NCBI GenBank assembly: GCA_947167845.1
Contig: CAMVJQ010000003.1
Location: 1-64,000, forward strand
Direction: 5' to 3'
Source: an uncultured Prevotella sp.
GTDB taxonomy: Bacteria > Bacteroidota > Bacteroidia > Bacteroidales > Bacteroidaceae
DNA: 64,000 nt
Shown here: positions 1 through 10,100 of the stretch, in pieces
Layout of the letters: each line of letters opens with the position of its first letter
How positions within the stretch are numbered: position 1 is the stretch's first letter
Translations under genes and position numbers: made by a program
Notes under the pieces: model-generated
Told to the model about the DNA's origin: nothing
Databases searched by the model: none
What the model saw: only the letters and a program-made list of their open reading frames with translations

Positions 1-60
1 TTGAATTAGATAGAAATCGATAGGATTTAACGCTTTGTTGTCCGGGTACCCCAACAATAC

Positions 61-98
61 AATCGCCAAGTGGCTTACAAAAGCACTTGGCGATTTTT
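61..98 (+). terminator. Rho-independent terminator
   Basis: A stem of at least 11 bp (ATCGCCAAGTG pairing with CACTTGGCGAT) is followed on the + strand by TTTTTGTTG. It would end a + strand gene lying left of the window and may also stop the convergent DsbD-like gene, whose stop codon is at 105-107, although the T tract on that side is weak. Confidence 0.75.
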
Positions 99-104
99 GT
101 TGTG

Positions 105-2273
105 TTATCTTTGTTTCTCGTATTTTCTCATACCTATATTCAGGAAGTCGATATACGCCTGGATGTCCTCATCGTAGGCACGACTGCCTGTCAATGGCTT
201 GCCGGTGGCGGGGTCTACCATCACGTAGAATGGCTGGGCATTGGCACCGAACTTATGGCTCTGCAGATAACTCCACTTGGCTCCGACAGTGCGCAACGTC
301 TTGGCGTTGCCTTGCTCGTCGGTCACCTCCAGAGGCTCTGGCAACAAGGTCTTGTCGTCGACATAGAGTGAGATGAGCACGAAGTCCTTCGTCAGTTTGT
401 CGGCCACGGTGGCATCCGTCCACACGGCGGCTTCCATCTTGCGGCAGTTCACGCAGCCGAAGCCGGTGAAGTCGATCATCACGGGCTTGCCCTCGGCACG
501 GGCGGCTGCCATGCCCAGGTCGTAGTCCTTGAAGCGGGCTTCCACCACCTTCGTGTTTAGGTTGAAGTCCTGGGTGCTGATAGGTGGAGCAAAGGCACTG
601 ACGGCTTTGCAGGGAGCGCCCCACAGACCGGGCACCATATAGACGGCGAAGGCCAGCGAGACGAGGCCGCCCATGATGCAGACCACGGGCATCGGCTTGT
701 TGAGTCCGCCGCCAATCTCGTCTTCCTGGAATTTCAGCCAGCCGCAGAGATAGGCTCCCAACAGGCCGAAGATGACTATCCAGAGTGAGAGGAACACCTC
801 GCGGTCGAGGATGTGCCAGCCGTTAGTCAGGTCGGCCACGCTGAGGAACTTCAGGGCGAAGGCCAGTTCGATGAAGCCGAGCACCACCTTCAGCGTCGTC
901 ATCCACGAACCAGACTTTGGCGCCTGTTTGAGCCAGGAGGGGAACATCGCGAAGAGGGTGAACGGCAGGGCCAGGGCAAGGGCGAAGCCGAACATGCCAA
1001 GGGCAGGGGCCAGCCAGTTGCCGCTGGTGGTGGTCTCAACGAGCAGTAGGCCGATGATGGGGGCTGTGCAGGAGAACGAGACGAGCACCAGTGTGAAGGC
1101 CATCAGGAAGATGCTGATCAGGCCGCTTGTCTCCGAGGCTTTCGAGTCAACGCTGTTGGCCCAACTCTCAGGGAGTTTGATCTCGAACCATCCGAAGAAG
1201 GAGAGGGCAAAGACCACGAGCAGCAGGAACAGGAAGATGTTGAAGACGGCATTCGTCGACATGGCGTTCAGTGTGTCGCTGCCGAAGATGGCCGTGACGA
1301 GCAGTCCCAGTCCGAGATAAATCGCGATGATGCTCAGACCGTAGGTGAAGGCATCCTTGATGCCCTTCTGCTTATCGGTCTTGGCACGCTTCAGGAAGAA
1401 CGACACGGTCATGGGGATGATGGGCCAGATGCATGGCATGCAGACGGCCAGCAGCCCGCCGATGAATCCCATCAGCAGTATGTACAATAGGGAGTGGTCG
1501 GCGATATTGTCGTTGCCGCCCATCTCGCGCAGTTCGCTGACTACTGGCTGCCAGAGGTCCGATTCAGATGGAGAAGAAACCATGGCAGAGGAGTCGTTAG
1601 CCAGTTCAGAAGGACTGTTCACTTCATCTTCTACGTTGGATGGGGGAGGAGTGGCTTCATTCTCCGATTTTGGTTGCATCAGCCCGTCCATGTGAGGCGG
1701 ACGGGGACCGTCGGGCCTCCCCTCCATATCGCCTGGGGGCATAGGAGGCCTGTCGCCACGGATTTCAGAGCCATTCTCTCCTCTCTCCTCTTTTCTCTCT
1801 CCTCTCTTCTCTCTCCACTCCGACGCTTTGCCATTCTTCTTAAGAGCAGCCTCTGATGGAGGCAGACAACTCTCGTCATTGCAGGCACCGTACTCCACGT
1901 AGCAGTCGATATCGTAGTCGGGCTTCGTGAAGCGTATCTTCTGTACGAAAGTGACAGCCTTCTCGAAGAAGCGCAGTTCCATGCCGAACAACTTATCGAA
2001 CTGCTTGATCTCCTTGCCGCGTGTCTGTAACTTGCCGATTGTCTCTACACCGTCCATCTTCACGGGATTGAAAGTGGCGCTGATAGGACCGTCGTTGCCA
2101 AGGCCTGTTGAATACACGTGCCATCCTGGGTCGATGGTAGCCGAGAATATCAGTTCTGCCTCTCCTCCTTTCAGTTCCTTCAACTGTGAGGAGAAGTGCA
2201 CGGGATTCATCATCTGTGCCTGGGCTATCATTGTCAGTAAGCACGATAGCAGGGTCGTCAGAGTCTTCTTCAT
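105..2273 (-). CDS. DsbD-like thiol:disulfide interchange protein
   Basis: 722-residue inner-membrane protein predicted to pass electrons from cytoplasmic thioredoxin to periplasmic thiols. A signal peptide (about 1-20, ending AQAQ) is followed by a DsbD-alpha-like periplasmic domain (about 25-150), a long low-complexity charged and proline-rich linker (about 150-250), a multi-helix DsbD-beta/CcdA-type membrane domain (about 258-570) with the paired cysteine motifs CMPCIWPI and FSCTAPI, and a C-terminal thioredoxin fold with FGCVNC near residue 605. The linker contains a 7-nt repeat array (1775-1817) that encodes the EWREKRGERKEERGE stretch, which looks like a tolerated expansion. It lies 40 bp downstream of a TlpA-like gene on the same strand, so the two probably act together in thiol redox control. 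The N-terminal ATG at 2273 starts a good signal peptide. Confidence 0.88.
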   Translation of the reverse strand: MKKTLTTLLSCLLTMIAQAQMMNPVHFSSQLKELKGGEAELIFSATIDPGWHVYSTGLGNDGPISATFNPVKMDGVETIGKLQTRGKEIKQFDKLFGMELRFFEKAVTFVQKIRFTKPDYDIDCYVEYGACNDESCLPPSEAALKKNGKASEWREKRGERKEERGENGSEIRGDRPPMPPGDMEGRPDGPRPPHMDGLMQPKSENEATPPPSNVEDEVNSPSELANDSSAMVSSPSESDLWQPVVSELREMGGNDNIADHSLLYILLMGFIGGLLAVCMPCIWPIIPMTVSFFLKRAKTDKQKGIKDAFTYGLSIIAIYLGLGLLVTAIFGSDTLNAMSTNAVFNIFLFLLLVVFALSFFGWFEIKLPESWANSVDSKASETSGLISIFLMAFTLVLVSFSCTAPIIGLLLVETTTSGNWLAPALGMFGFALALALPFTLFAMFPSWLKQAPKSGSWMTTLKVVLGFIELAFALKFLSVADLTNGWHILDREVFLSLWIVIFGLLGAYLCGWLKFQEDEIGGGLNKPMPVVCIMGGLVSLAFAVYMVPGLWGAPCKAVSAFAPPISTQDFNLNTKVVEARFKDYDLGMAAARAEGKPVMIDFTGFGCVNCRKMEAAVWTDATVADKLTKDFVLISLYVDDKTLLPEPLEVTDEQGNAKTLRTVGAKWSYLQSHKFGANAQPFYVMVDPATGKPLTGSRAYDEDIQAYIDFLNIGMRKYEKQR
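1775..1817 (-). repeat. 7-nt tandem array inside a DsbD linker
   Basis: On the + strand the dinucleotide CC, or a substituted version of it, recurs every 7 nt (1780, 1787, 1794, 1801, 1808, 1815) in a CTCTCTC context. On the coding strand this gives the Arg/Glu-rich stretch of the DsbD-like linker. It is the same CTCTCCT unit found at 15465, 36969, 40508, 61062 and 61561. Confidence 0.8.
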
Positions 2274-2313
2274 ATTGATAGGACTGTTGGTCGGTTGGAT
2301 GTCATTTCAGTGT

Positions 2314-2889
2314 TTACTTGAACAGTTCGTCGAGCAGTGTGTAGAAAGCAGGATCCTCTCCGACGATGACTTTCACGATCCTGCCGTCGGGGTCGATGAT
2401 AATCTTGGTGGGGAAGCCTTGGATGTCATACTGCTCAAGGACTTTCGAGTCGCGGGTGTTGTAGACGTGCAGCCAGGGCAGTTCGTACTTCTCCACGGCA
2501 GCCTTCCATTTAGCCTCAGAGTCGTTGCAGTCGATGCCAAGGATCTCAAACTTGCCTTTATACTTATTATAATAGTTCTTCATGTCGGGGATTCCCTTGA
2601 TGCACCAGCCGCACCAACTGCCCCAGAAGTCCAGAATCACGTATTTACCCCGGAGTGACGACAGAGTGAGCGGCTTGCCGTTGATGTCGTTCAGCGTGAA
2701 GTCGGGGGCCTCCGGGCCGGCAGCCTGTTGCTTGGCCACCTGGGTGACGGCTTGTTCCTGTTGGACTTCTGCCTTAGGCATGTCGTCAGTTTTTGCACGC
2801 TGTTTGTTGTCTGCGGTACAACTGGCAGCGATGGCCACCAGTACTAAACTCAAAATAGTTTTTTTCATTGCTTTTATCATTTTGTTCAT
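2314..2889 (-). CDS. TlpA/ResA-like thioredoxin lipoprotein
   Basis: 191-residue periplasm-facing thiol-disulfide oxidoreductase. The N terminus has a basic stretch, a hydrophobic segment and a lipobox ending AIAASC, so it is probably a lipoprotein; ATGs at 2880 and 2868 are alternative starts that keep the signal. After a Gln/Ala-rich spacer, the AhpC/TSA-redoxin domain runs from about residue 60 to 185 with the active site WCGWC near residue 91 and a cis-proline region at GFPTKIIIDPDG. Family members reduce or oxidise periplasmic cysteines, for example in cytochrome c maturation. It lies between the hybrid sensor gene and the DsbD-like gene on the same strand, and DsbD is the usual electron donor for such proteins. 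Confidence 0.88.
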   Translation of the reverse strand: MNKMIKAMKKTILSLVLVAIAASCTADNKQRAKTDDMPKAEVQQEQAVTQVAKQQAAGPEAPDFTLNDINGKPLTLSSLRGKYVILDFWGSWCGWCIKGIPDMKNYYNKYKGKFEILGIDCNDSEAKWKAAVEKYELPWLHVYNTRDSKVLEQYDIQGFPTKIIIDPDGRIVKVIVGEDPAFYTLLDELFK

Positions 2890-2900
2890 AATCGGATCTT

Positions 2901-5900
2901 TTATTTCTGATGTTCCTTCATATACTCTCGGGGCGACATGCCGTAGACGCTTTTGAACATAGTGGAGAAGGAGGCGGCATTAGAGAAGCCGCAGGCATAG
3001 ACCACTTCCGTGATGTTCATGTTCTGCGTGGCCAGCAGATGGGCCGCTTGCTTCAGGCGGAGCGAGCGGATGAAGTCGTGGGGTGTCTGTCCCGTCAGTT
3101 CCTTCATCTTGCGGTGCAGGTGTACGCGGCTGATACCCACTTTCTCGGCTATCATGTCGACACTCAGGTCGGAGTTCTTCAGTTCCTTGTTGATGGTGGC
3201 CATGACCTTCTCCAGCAGTTTCTCGTCGGGCGACTTCATCTTCACGGTCTCAACCTGTTCTTCCAGTTTCTCCGTCTGGCCGTACTTCAGTCGCAGGATG
3301 CGGCGGGCACTGATGAGGTTGACGATCGTACGGCGCAGGATGTCCATGTTGAAGGGCTTGACGATGTAGGCGTCGGCACCGGTCTCGAGGCCTTCTATCT
3401 TGTCCTCGTCGCGGTTCTTCGCTGTCAGCAGGATGACGGGCAGGTGGTTGGTCTGCGGATTCACCTTCAACTGTGTGCAGAGCGTATTGCCGTCCATCTC
3501 CGGCATCATCACGTCGCTGATGACGAGGTCGGGCTTGCTGCGGTATACCTCAGCCAGTGCATCCCTGCCGTTGGCGCAACTGCGGATGTCATACTCGTTT
3601 GAGAGTTCTGCTTCCAGATAGTCGCGTATTTCGTCATCGTCTTCAGCGATGATGATGGTCGGTTTCTTGTCTCCCTCCCATCTGACTCCGACACTCTCGG
3701 GCACAATCTCCTCCAAGTCTGCGATGTCCGTCATGCCAGAGGCGACGTTGTCTTTCTCCTGTATGATTTCCTCTGGTTTCAGGTGCTCGTTGCCCAGCGG
3801 TATGCTGACGGTGAATTCACAGCCCTGTTCCAGGTTGTGTGCCTCAATGGCTCCATAGTGCAGTTCCACCAGCGAGCGTGTCAGGTCGAGGCCAATGCCG
3901 GTACCGGTATTCCGGTCGTTGACTTCGCTCGGGTTCTGATAGAAGCGCTCGAATATCTTGGCCAGTTTGTCTTCGGGTATTTTCTCACCATTGTCGCTGA
4001 TGGCGATTTTGGCGTTCTGCTGGTCGTGGGTGACGCGGATCAGAATCTTGCCGCCCATCGGTGTGAACTTGAAGGCGTTCGACAGGATGTTGACAATGAC
4101 CTTGTCGAAGTTCTGGCGGTCAATCCAGATGGGCAGATGCTCTGCATCATGCTCAAAGTCGAGGCTGATATGCTTCGTGTCGGCCTGGCGCTTGAACAGG
4201 GTATGGATGTCCTTGATGAATGTGATCAGGTCGGTCTCCTGCATCCGCATCTGCATCATGCCCTTGTCGATCTTCCGCAAGTCCATCATCTGGTTGATCA
4301 GGTGGATGATTCGTTCAGAGTTTCGCTTGATGGTCTCATAGATGCTGTAGCGCTGCGGGTCGTGATCCTGTTTCATCAGTGAGAGTAGGGGCGTGATGAT
4401 GAGGGTCATAGGTGTGCGGATCTCATGGCTCATGTTCATGAAGAAGCGCAGTTTGGCCTCGCCCATCTCCTCGGCGTGGATGTGCTCCTGCAGTTTCAGC
4501 CGGTCTTGCTCCTTCCTGCGGCGGTTGACCAGATAGTACCAAATGCCGGCGCCGAGGGCTATCAGGTATAGTGTGTAGGCCCAGGGCGTGCGGTACCATG
4601 GGGCATGGACGATGACGGTGAACGAGCGCTCGGGGGTGTACTGGTTGTTGCGCTCTGCCTTTACTCTGAACCGGTAGGTGCCTGGTGGCAGATGCGAGAT
4701 GGTCAGTTCGTTGCTGCCGGGTTGCAGCCGTGTGAATGCCTCCCCGTTGATACTATATAAATAGGTGATATGCTCAGGGTTGTCGTAGGTGAGGGTTGAG
4801 AACTGGATGGCAAACGTATTGTCGTGGTTCGACAGTTCAAAGCGGTCGGCTGCGATGACGGTCGTGTCGCAGATTCTGTAGTTGTCGGAAGTGGAGTTGC
4901 TGCTGATGGCCTCATTGTTGATGATGAATGACACCAGTCGCACTTTGGCTTCCCATTTCGTGGGCTGTATCTTCTCCGGATGGAACCAGGTGATGCCGCC
5001 CACGCCACCGAATACCAGCACCGCCCTGTTGCCGCGGTCTACGGTACAGGAAGCACCGTCGCTGAACTCGTTTGACTGTAGGCCGTTGTCCACGAAATAA
5101 CTCTGGGTCAGTCCTGTCTTCGGGTCGTGGCAGCACAGTCCGTGGTCTGTGCCTATCCAGAGCCGGCCTTGCTTATCCTGTTCGATGGAGGCGATGCCGT
5201 TGTCGGCCAGTCCCTTCTCCGTGTCGAAGAGTTGCAGGCTCTTCTTCTGTAGGTCATAGCATAGCAGTCCGTCGTTGGTGCCGACCCATAGGCGCCCCCC
5301 GTATTCCCTGGCAATACGTGTCGGTAGGCCGTAGTTCAGGCAGTTCTTGCCGAAGACCGTAGTCCAACTGTCTTTTTCGATGTCATAGCAGCAGACGCCC
5401 ATCGTGGTGGCTGTATAGACCCTCTTTTCGTCGGGCGATACCGACATCTTTGAGATATAGTCGTTGACGATGCTGTTCACGGTCGAGTCTTCCGAGGCTT
5501 TCTGGTCCATCGTGTAGGCTCTCATCTGGCTGGTGACGGTGTTGATACGCAGCAGGCCTTTGCCCATCGTGGCTATCCAGACATCGCCGTTGTGGGTCGT
5601 CTTGATGCTGAATCCGCTGACTGTCGGGTACTGAAGGTTGGGGTGATAGGCTCTGGCCTCGGCATCGATGTAGCCGAACCCCTCGCCGTAACTGCCCACC
5701 CAGATGCGTCCGCTGGGGTCTTCGTCGATACCGAGGATGGTGGCGGGGAATCCCTCTTTGAAGTGGCGGAGCGGGCGCTGGTTGTCGTCGAGACAATAGA
5801 GCCCGTCCTTGTCGGTGCCCACCCAGCATCGCCCCTTGCTGTCGATGAGGGTGCTGGTGACGCAAGCCTGTCCGATGACGTTCTGCTCGCCCAGTTTGCG

Positions 5901-6911
5901 GCCCATATAGTCAAATCCAATCGCCTCTGCCGGTTGCATATAGATGCCCTTTTGCAGGAGTCCTAACCAGATGTTGCCGCCAGCATCCTCTACGATGCTG
6001 TAGACCTTGCTCTTCGACAGGTCTGTGTCGCTGCTGAAGTAGGGGTTGTCCTCCGTCTTCCCGGTCTTTGGCTCATAAGTGGATACACCCAGGCCGTCGT
6101 ATCCGATCACCATCTTTCCGTGGCGGCAACTGTAGAGTGAGGCCACGTGCTTATGGCCTGTGAATTCGAGGTGCCTGAACCCGCCGCCTTTGGCTGGGCG
6201 CATGTAAACGCCATTGTTGGCGGTGCCCACGTAGATGTTGCCGTCCTTGTCGATGGCCACCCGTCGGAGGGTGCCTATCTGACTGTCCGCTGTAAAATAT
6301 TTCTTGGCCGACTTGCCGTCATACTCTAGGAGCCCTCTGCTATTGGTGACGATCCAGACATGTCCGTTGCGGTCTTCCACCATGTCGTGTACGGTGTGTA
6401 TCTCGCTCAGCGCACCGTTCATCTGCCGGGCATGGCTCCGGTCGGTGATCTTCAGCAGACCGTGGCCGGAGGTGCCAGCCAGTATCTCGCCGTTGCTGCG
6501 GTTCAGGAAGCAGGTCATATAGCATGGCACCACGTCGCCTTTCAGGCTTCTCACCTCTACGTCGCGGAACTGACTGCCGTCGTAGGTCTGAAGCGCACCG
6601 TACATGCCCATATAGAACAGCCCGCTACTGTCCTGCGTGATACAGTTCACGTAGTTGCTGGCCATGCCCCGATGCTGCCCGCCTTCTTTTCGTATAATGT
6701 GAAAACGGTAACCGTCATATTTGTTCACGCCATTCCGAGTGGCCACCCAGATGAATCCGTCATGGTCGAGATAGACTTGACTCGTAAAACTGCTCGACAA
6801 CTGCTTGTCGGCATCAAACAGTTTCCCTGTCTGTGCCTGAACGGGCAGGCACAGGGCAGTCAGCGAGAGGATAAACAGTCGGCTCCCTTGTCGAAGAACT
6901 TTATGCCACAT
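2901..6911 (-). CDS. Hybrid two-component system sensor/regulator (HTCS), xylan-type
   Basis: About 1336-residue one-protein two-component system. Order: signal peptide (ending PVQAQ), a periplasmic beta-propeller made of reg_prop-like repeats with recurrent IWVGT/LWVGT/IWIGT motifs (about 30-700), a Y_Y_Y domain (about 710-785), one TM helix, HisKA with MSHEIRTP (His near 827), HATPase_c with NAFKFTP and GTGIGLDL, a receiver domain with acceptor Asp in ISDVMMPEMDG (near 1128), and a C-terminal AraC-type HTH. Such proteins sense an oligosaccharide directly and activate the adjacent susCD operon, which here reads away from it at 7177. I chose ATG 6911 rather than GTG 6944 because the promoter at 6949-6980 would start transcription close to 6942. 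By position it corresponds to the xylan regulator described in P. bryantii (XynR); the ligand is inferred. Confidence 0.93.
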   Translation of the reverse strand: MWHKVLRQGSRLFILSLTALCLPVQAQTGKLFDADKQLSSSFTSQVYLDHDGFIWVATRNGVNKYDGYRFHIIRKEGGQHRGMASNYVNCITQDSSGLFYMGMYGALQTYDGSQFRDVEVRSLKGDVVPCYMTCFLNRSNGEILAGTSGHGLLKITDRSHARQMNGALSEIHTVHDMVEDRNGHVWIVTNSRGLLEYDGKSAKKYFTADSQIGTLRRVAIDKDGNIYVGTANNGVYMRPAKGGGFRHLEFTGHKHVASLYSCRHGKMVIGYDGLGVSTYEPKTGKTEDNPYFSSDTDLSKSKVYSIVEDAGGNIWLGLLQKGIYMQPAEAIGFDYMGRKLGEQNVIGQACVTSTLIDSKGRCWVGTDKDGLYCLDDNQRPLRHFKEGFPATILGIDEDPSGRIWVGSYGEGFGYIDAEARAYHPNLQYPTVSGFSIKTTHNGDVWIATMGKGLLRINTVTSQMRAYTMDQKASEDSTVNSIVNDYISKMSVSPDEKRVYTATTMGVCCYDIEKDSWTTVFGKNCLNYGLPTRIAREYGGRLWVGTNDGLLCYDLQKKSLQLFDTEKGLADNGIASIEQDKQGRLWIGTDHGLCCHDPKTGLTQSYFVDNGLQSNEFSDGASCTVDRGNRAVLVFGGVGGITWFHPEKIQPTKWEAKVRLVSFIINNEAISSNSTSDNYRICDTTVIAADRFELSNHDNTFAIQFSTLTYDNPEHITYLYSINGEAFTRLQPGSNELTISHLPPGTYRFRVKAERNNQYTPERSFTVIVHAPWYRTPWAYTLYLIALGAGIWYYLVNRRRKEQDRLKLQEHIHAEEMGEAKLRFFMNMSHEIRTPMTLIITPLLSLMKQDHDPQRYSIYETIKRNSERIIHLINQMMDLRKIDKGMMQMRMQETDLITFIKDIHTLFKRQADTKHISLDFEHDAEHLPIWIDRQNFDKVIVNILSNAFKFTPMGGKILIRVTHDQQNAKIAISDNGEKIPEDKLAKIFERFYQNPSEVNDRNTGTGIGLDLTRSLVELHYGAIEAHNLEQGCEFTVSIPLGNEHLKPEEIIQEKDNVASGMTDIADLEEIVPESVGVRWEGDKKPTIIIAEDDDEIRDYLEAELSNEYDIRSCANGRDALAEVYRSKPDLVISDVMMPEMDGNTLCTQLKVNPQTNHLPVILLTAKNRDEDKIEGLETGADAYIVKPFNMDILRRTIVNLISARRILRLKYGQTEKLEEQVETVKMKSPDEKLLEKVMATINKELKNSDLSVDMIAEKVGISRVHLHRKMKELTGQTPHDFIRSLRLKQAAHLLATQNMNITEVVYACGFSNAASFSTMFKSVYGMSPREYMKEHQK

Positions 6912-6948
6912 TGTTTTGCTATAATCATTATATTTACCAAACACCCTG

Positions 6949-6980
6949 CAAAGATAAGGTTTTTTTGCAAAATCACCAAA
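6949..6980 (-). promoter_or_regulatory. Promoter of the HTCS gene
   Basis: On the minus strand TTTG (6977-6980) is followed by exactly 20 nt and then TATCTTTG (6949-6956). This matches the Bacteroidota -33 TTTG / -7 TAnnTTTG consensus. It places transcription start near 6942 and therefore supports ATG 6911 as the start codon. Confidence 0.75.
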
Positions 6981-7027
6981 TAAATGTTACTTTTTCTAAA
7001 GTTTTTGCAACAAGGGGAGCCGATATG

Positions 7028-7094
7028 ATGTTACAAGATGCAAAAAACGCGTTACCCTATATAATGAGGTTTGCCTATAAAGTATGTAACTTTG
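7028..7094 (+). promoter_or_regulatory. susC operon promoter region with ATGTTACA site
   Basis: A -7 box TAACTTTG lies at 7087-7094 and no good -33 box precedes it at 20 nt, as expected for an activator-dependent promoter. ATGTTACA at 7028 begins 59 nt upstream of the -7 box. The second susC promoter at 45145 has the same motif at the same distance and the same TAACTTTGCACCCGATA block. A further ATGTTAC is at 6984. These are candidate HTCS binding sites; this is inference. Confidence 0.5.
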
Positions 7095-7176
7095 CACCCG
7101 ATAACGATGTAAAGTCGTAACTAGCGATTTATGTAAACAACCAATAACAGTAATTTATGAATCAAAATCAGACAAA

Positions 7177-10100
7177 ATGAAACATTTAAGTATTTTGTTG
7201 TTGACGATGATGTTCTGTACTACGATGTGGGCTCAGAGTGAGGGGGTCCCCGTCAAGGGAACCGTCGTTGATGCGAACGGTGAGCCGCTCATTGGCGCTT
7301 CCGTCGTGGTGAAAGGAAATACATCGAATGGCACTGTGACTGATTTCGATGGAAACTTCCAGTTCAAGGCTCCATCGGAACAGACGGTGCTGGTTATTTC
7401 CTATGTCGGTATGACCACAAAGGAGGTGAAGATTGGCAAGCAGCGTTCATTCAAGGTGACACTGCAGGACGACACCCATTTGGAAGAAGTCGTAGTCGTA
7501 GGTTACGGACAGCAGAAGAAAGCCTCTGTGGTGGGTGCCATCACGCAGACCACAGGCGAGGTGCTTGAGCGCGCGGCCGGTATCGGTAGCGTCAGCGCCG
7601 CCCTCACGGGTAACCTGCCGGGTATCGCCACCATCGCTTCTACTGGTCAGCCTGGTGAAGAAGACCCGCGCATCTACATCCGTGGTGCCGCTGCCTGGAA
7701 CCAGGATGCCCAGCCGCTGATCCTCGTCGATGGTGTCAAGCGTGAGATCAAGTCGGTGGATATCACATCTGTTGCCACGGTCTCCGTGCTGAAGGATGCC
7801 TCTGCCACGGCCGTCTACGGTGTGGAGGGCGCTAACGGTGTGATCCTGATCACCACCAAGCGTGGTGTGGAAGGCAAGGCCAGGATTGATGTAGGCTTCA
7901 ATGCCACTCTGAAGGCTGTGTCGAAACTCCCCCGCAAGTATGACTCCTACGATGGCTACATGCTCCGCAATCAGGCCATCGAGCACGAACTTGCCGTCGG
8001 CGGTGCCGCTTCGTGGGCATATTATCGTCCGCAGACTTTCATCAACAATTTCCGCAATCAGGACTATACCGTCAAGCCAAACTATGCTGCTGACGGCACT
8101 TACCTCGGCGACTACAGCCAGGCAGAGCGCTATCCGAACATCGACTGGCAGGACGAGATGTTCAAGAAGACCACCTTTTCTTATAATACAAACCTTAACA
8201 TCTCCGGCGGTACGAAGTTCGTGAAGTACTTCGTGGCTTTCGACTTCCAGAACGAAGGTGACATGACCAAGGTCTGGGACAACCGTCAGGGTTATGAGGG
8301 TGGTTATACTTACAATCGTCTGAACGTGCGTTCGAACCTGGACTTCCAGATCACGAAGACCACGCAGTTCAAGGTGAACCTGGCCGGTTCCAATGCCCAG
8401 CAGAAGACCCCGCGTTATTATTATGGTAATAACGGCGAGTTCTTCCAGCAGCAGAAGTGGGCCGGTGCCTACGGTATGGCGCCCAACCTCTTCCCCGTGC
8501 AGTTCTCCGACGGATCATGGGGTTATTCCAAGTTGGTATCCAACATCGAGAACTCTCCCGCCAGCGTGGCTACGTCGGGCTATGAGTTGAACACCATCAC
8601 CCGCGTGTTCACCGACTTCGCCCTGGAGCAGGATCTCGGCTTCATCACCAAGGGCCTGATAGCACGTGGTACCATCTCCTGGGACAACCAGTTCAATGAG
8701 GGTTCCCGTGGTATTTCCGACTTGCACACCACGAAGCGTGCATACATTCTCCCGGAAGACGGACAGATGCTCTGGGCCGACGAGATCGACGCCAAGACTG
8801 GCTTCGACTTCTATGAGAGCCGCGACTGGACCACAGAGGCCGGTAACGTCAGTTATACAAGCCGTGCCACCGAAATGTCGCTCCAACTGTTCTGGGGCCG
8901 TGAGTTCGGTAAGCACAACGTGACCGTCATGGGTAACTGGAAGCGCCGCATCAATGCCGGCAATGCCGACCTTGAGAACCGCCGTGAGGACTGGGTGTTC
9001 CGTACCACCTACGACTACAACAGCCGCTATTTCGCTGAGTTCAACGGTGCCTACAATGGTTCGCAGAAGTTCTCACCCGACAACCGTTTCGTCTTCTTCT
9101 GCTCAGGAGCAGCCGGCTGGATGATCTCAGAAGAGCCGTTCATGAAGAAACTGAAGGACAAGGGCATCATCGATATGTTCAAGATCCGTGGCTCTATCGG
9201 TGAAATCGGTGATGATAATGCCGGTGCGCGCTGGGCATACCTGACCGACTGGGCCATCGTGACCGCCAACAACCAGCAGCAGAACTTCCCGCTGGCCATC
9301 GACGGTTCGGCCAGTCCCTATACCTCTTATTATGAAAAGACGATTGCCAACCCCGACCTCCGCTGGGCTACGGTGCTGAAGAAGAACATCGGTTTCGACT
9401 ATGCCTTCCTCCACGGTATGTTCGCCGGTAGTTTCGACTGGTTCCGCGACGACCGTTACGACATCTTCATCTCTGGAGCCAACCGCTCGGTACCTTCCTA
9501 CTATGGTGCCAAGACCACGCCTGACATCAACAAGGGTAAGATGAAGAACCAGGGCTTCGAGGTGGAACTCCGTTTCAACAAGGTGCTCGCTAATGGCATG
9601 CGCTTCTGGGCGAACACCAACTATACTTACGCCCACAACGTGATCAAACTGAAGGACGACCCCGCACTGATTCCTGCCTACCGTAAGGCAGAGGGCTATT
9701 CTCAGGGCCAGTACTGGTCATTCATCGACAATGGATTTGTCAAGACCTACGATGAACTCTACAGTGTGCCCAACCGCGAGGACGACAGCCAGGTGCTCAT
9801 CGGCGACCATTATATTGTCGACTTCAATGGCGACGGTAAGGTTGACGAGACCAACGACCAGGCTCCATTCGGCTATACCGGCACACCGGAGCACACCTAT
9901 AATGCCACCATCGGCTGGGAGTATAAGGGCTGGAGCATGTTCGCACAGTTGTATGGTGCCACAGGTGTCACCCGCGATGTAGGTCTCGCCTCCTTTAATA
10001 ACAAGTTGCTTACCGTCTATGACAACGGTGCCTGGTGGAATCCCGCAGCCGGCGACGGCGAGGTGGTCGTGCCGCGCTTCACCACTCAGGTTTCCTACAA

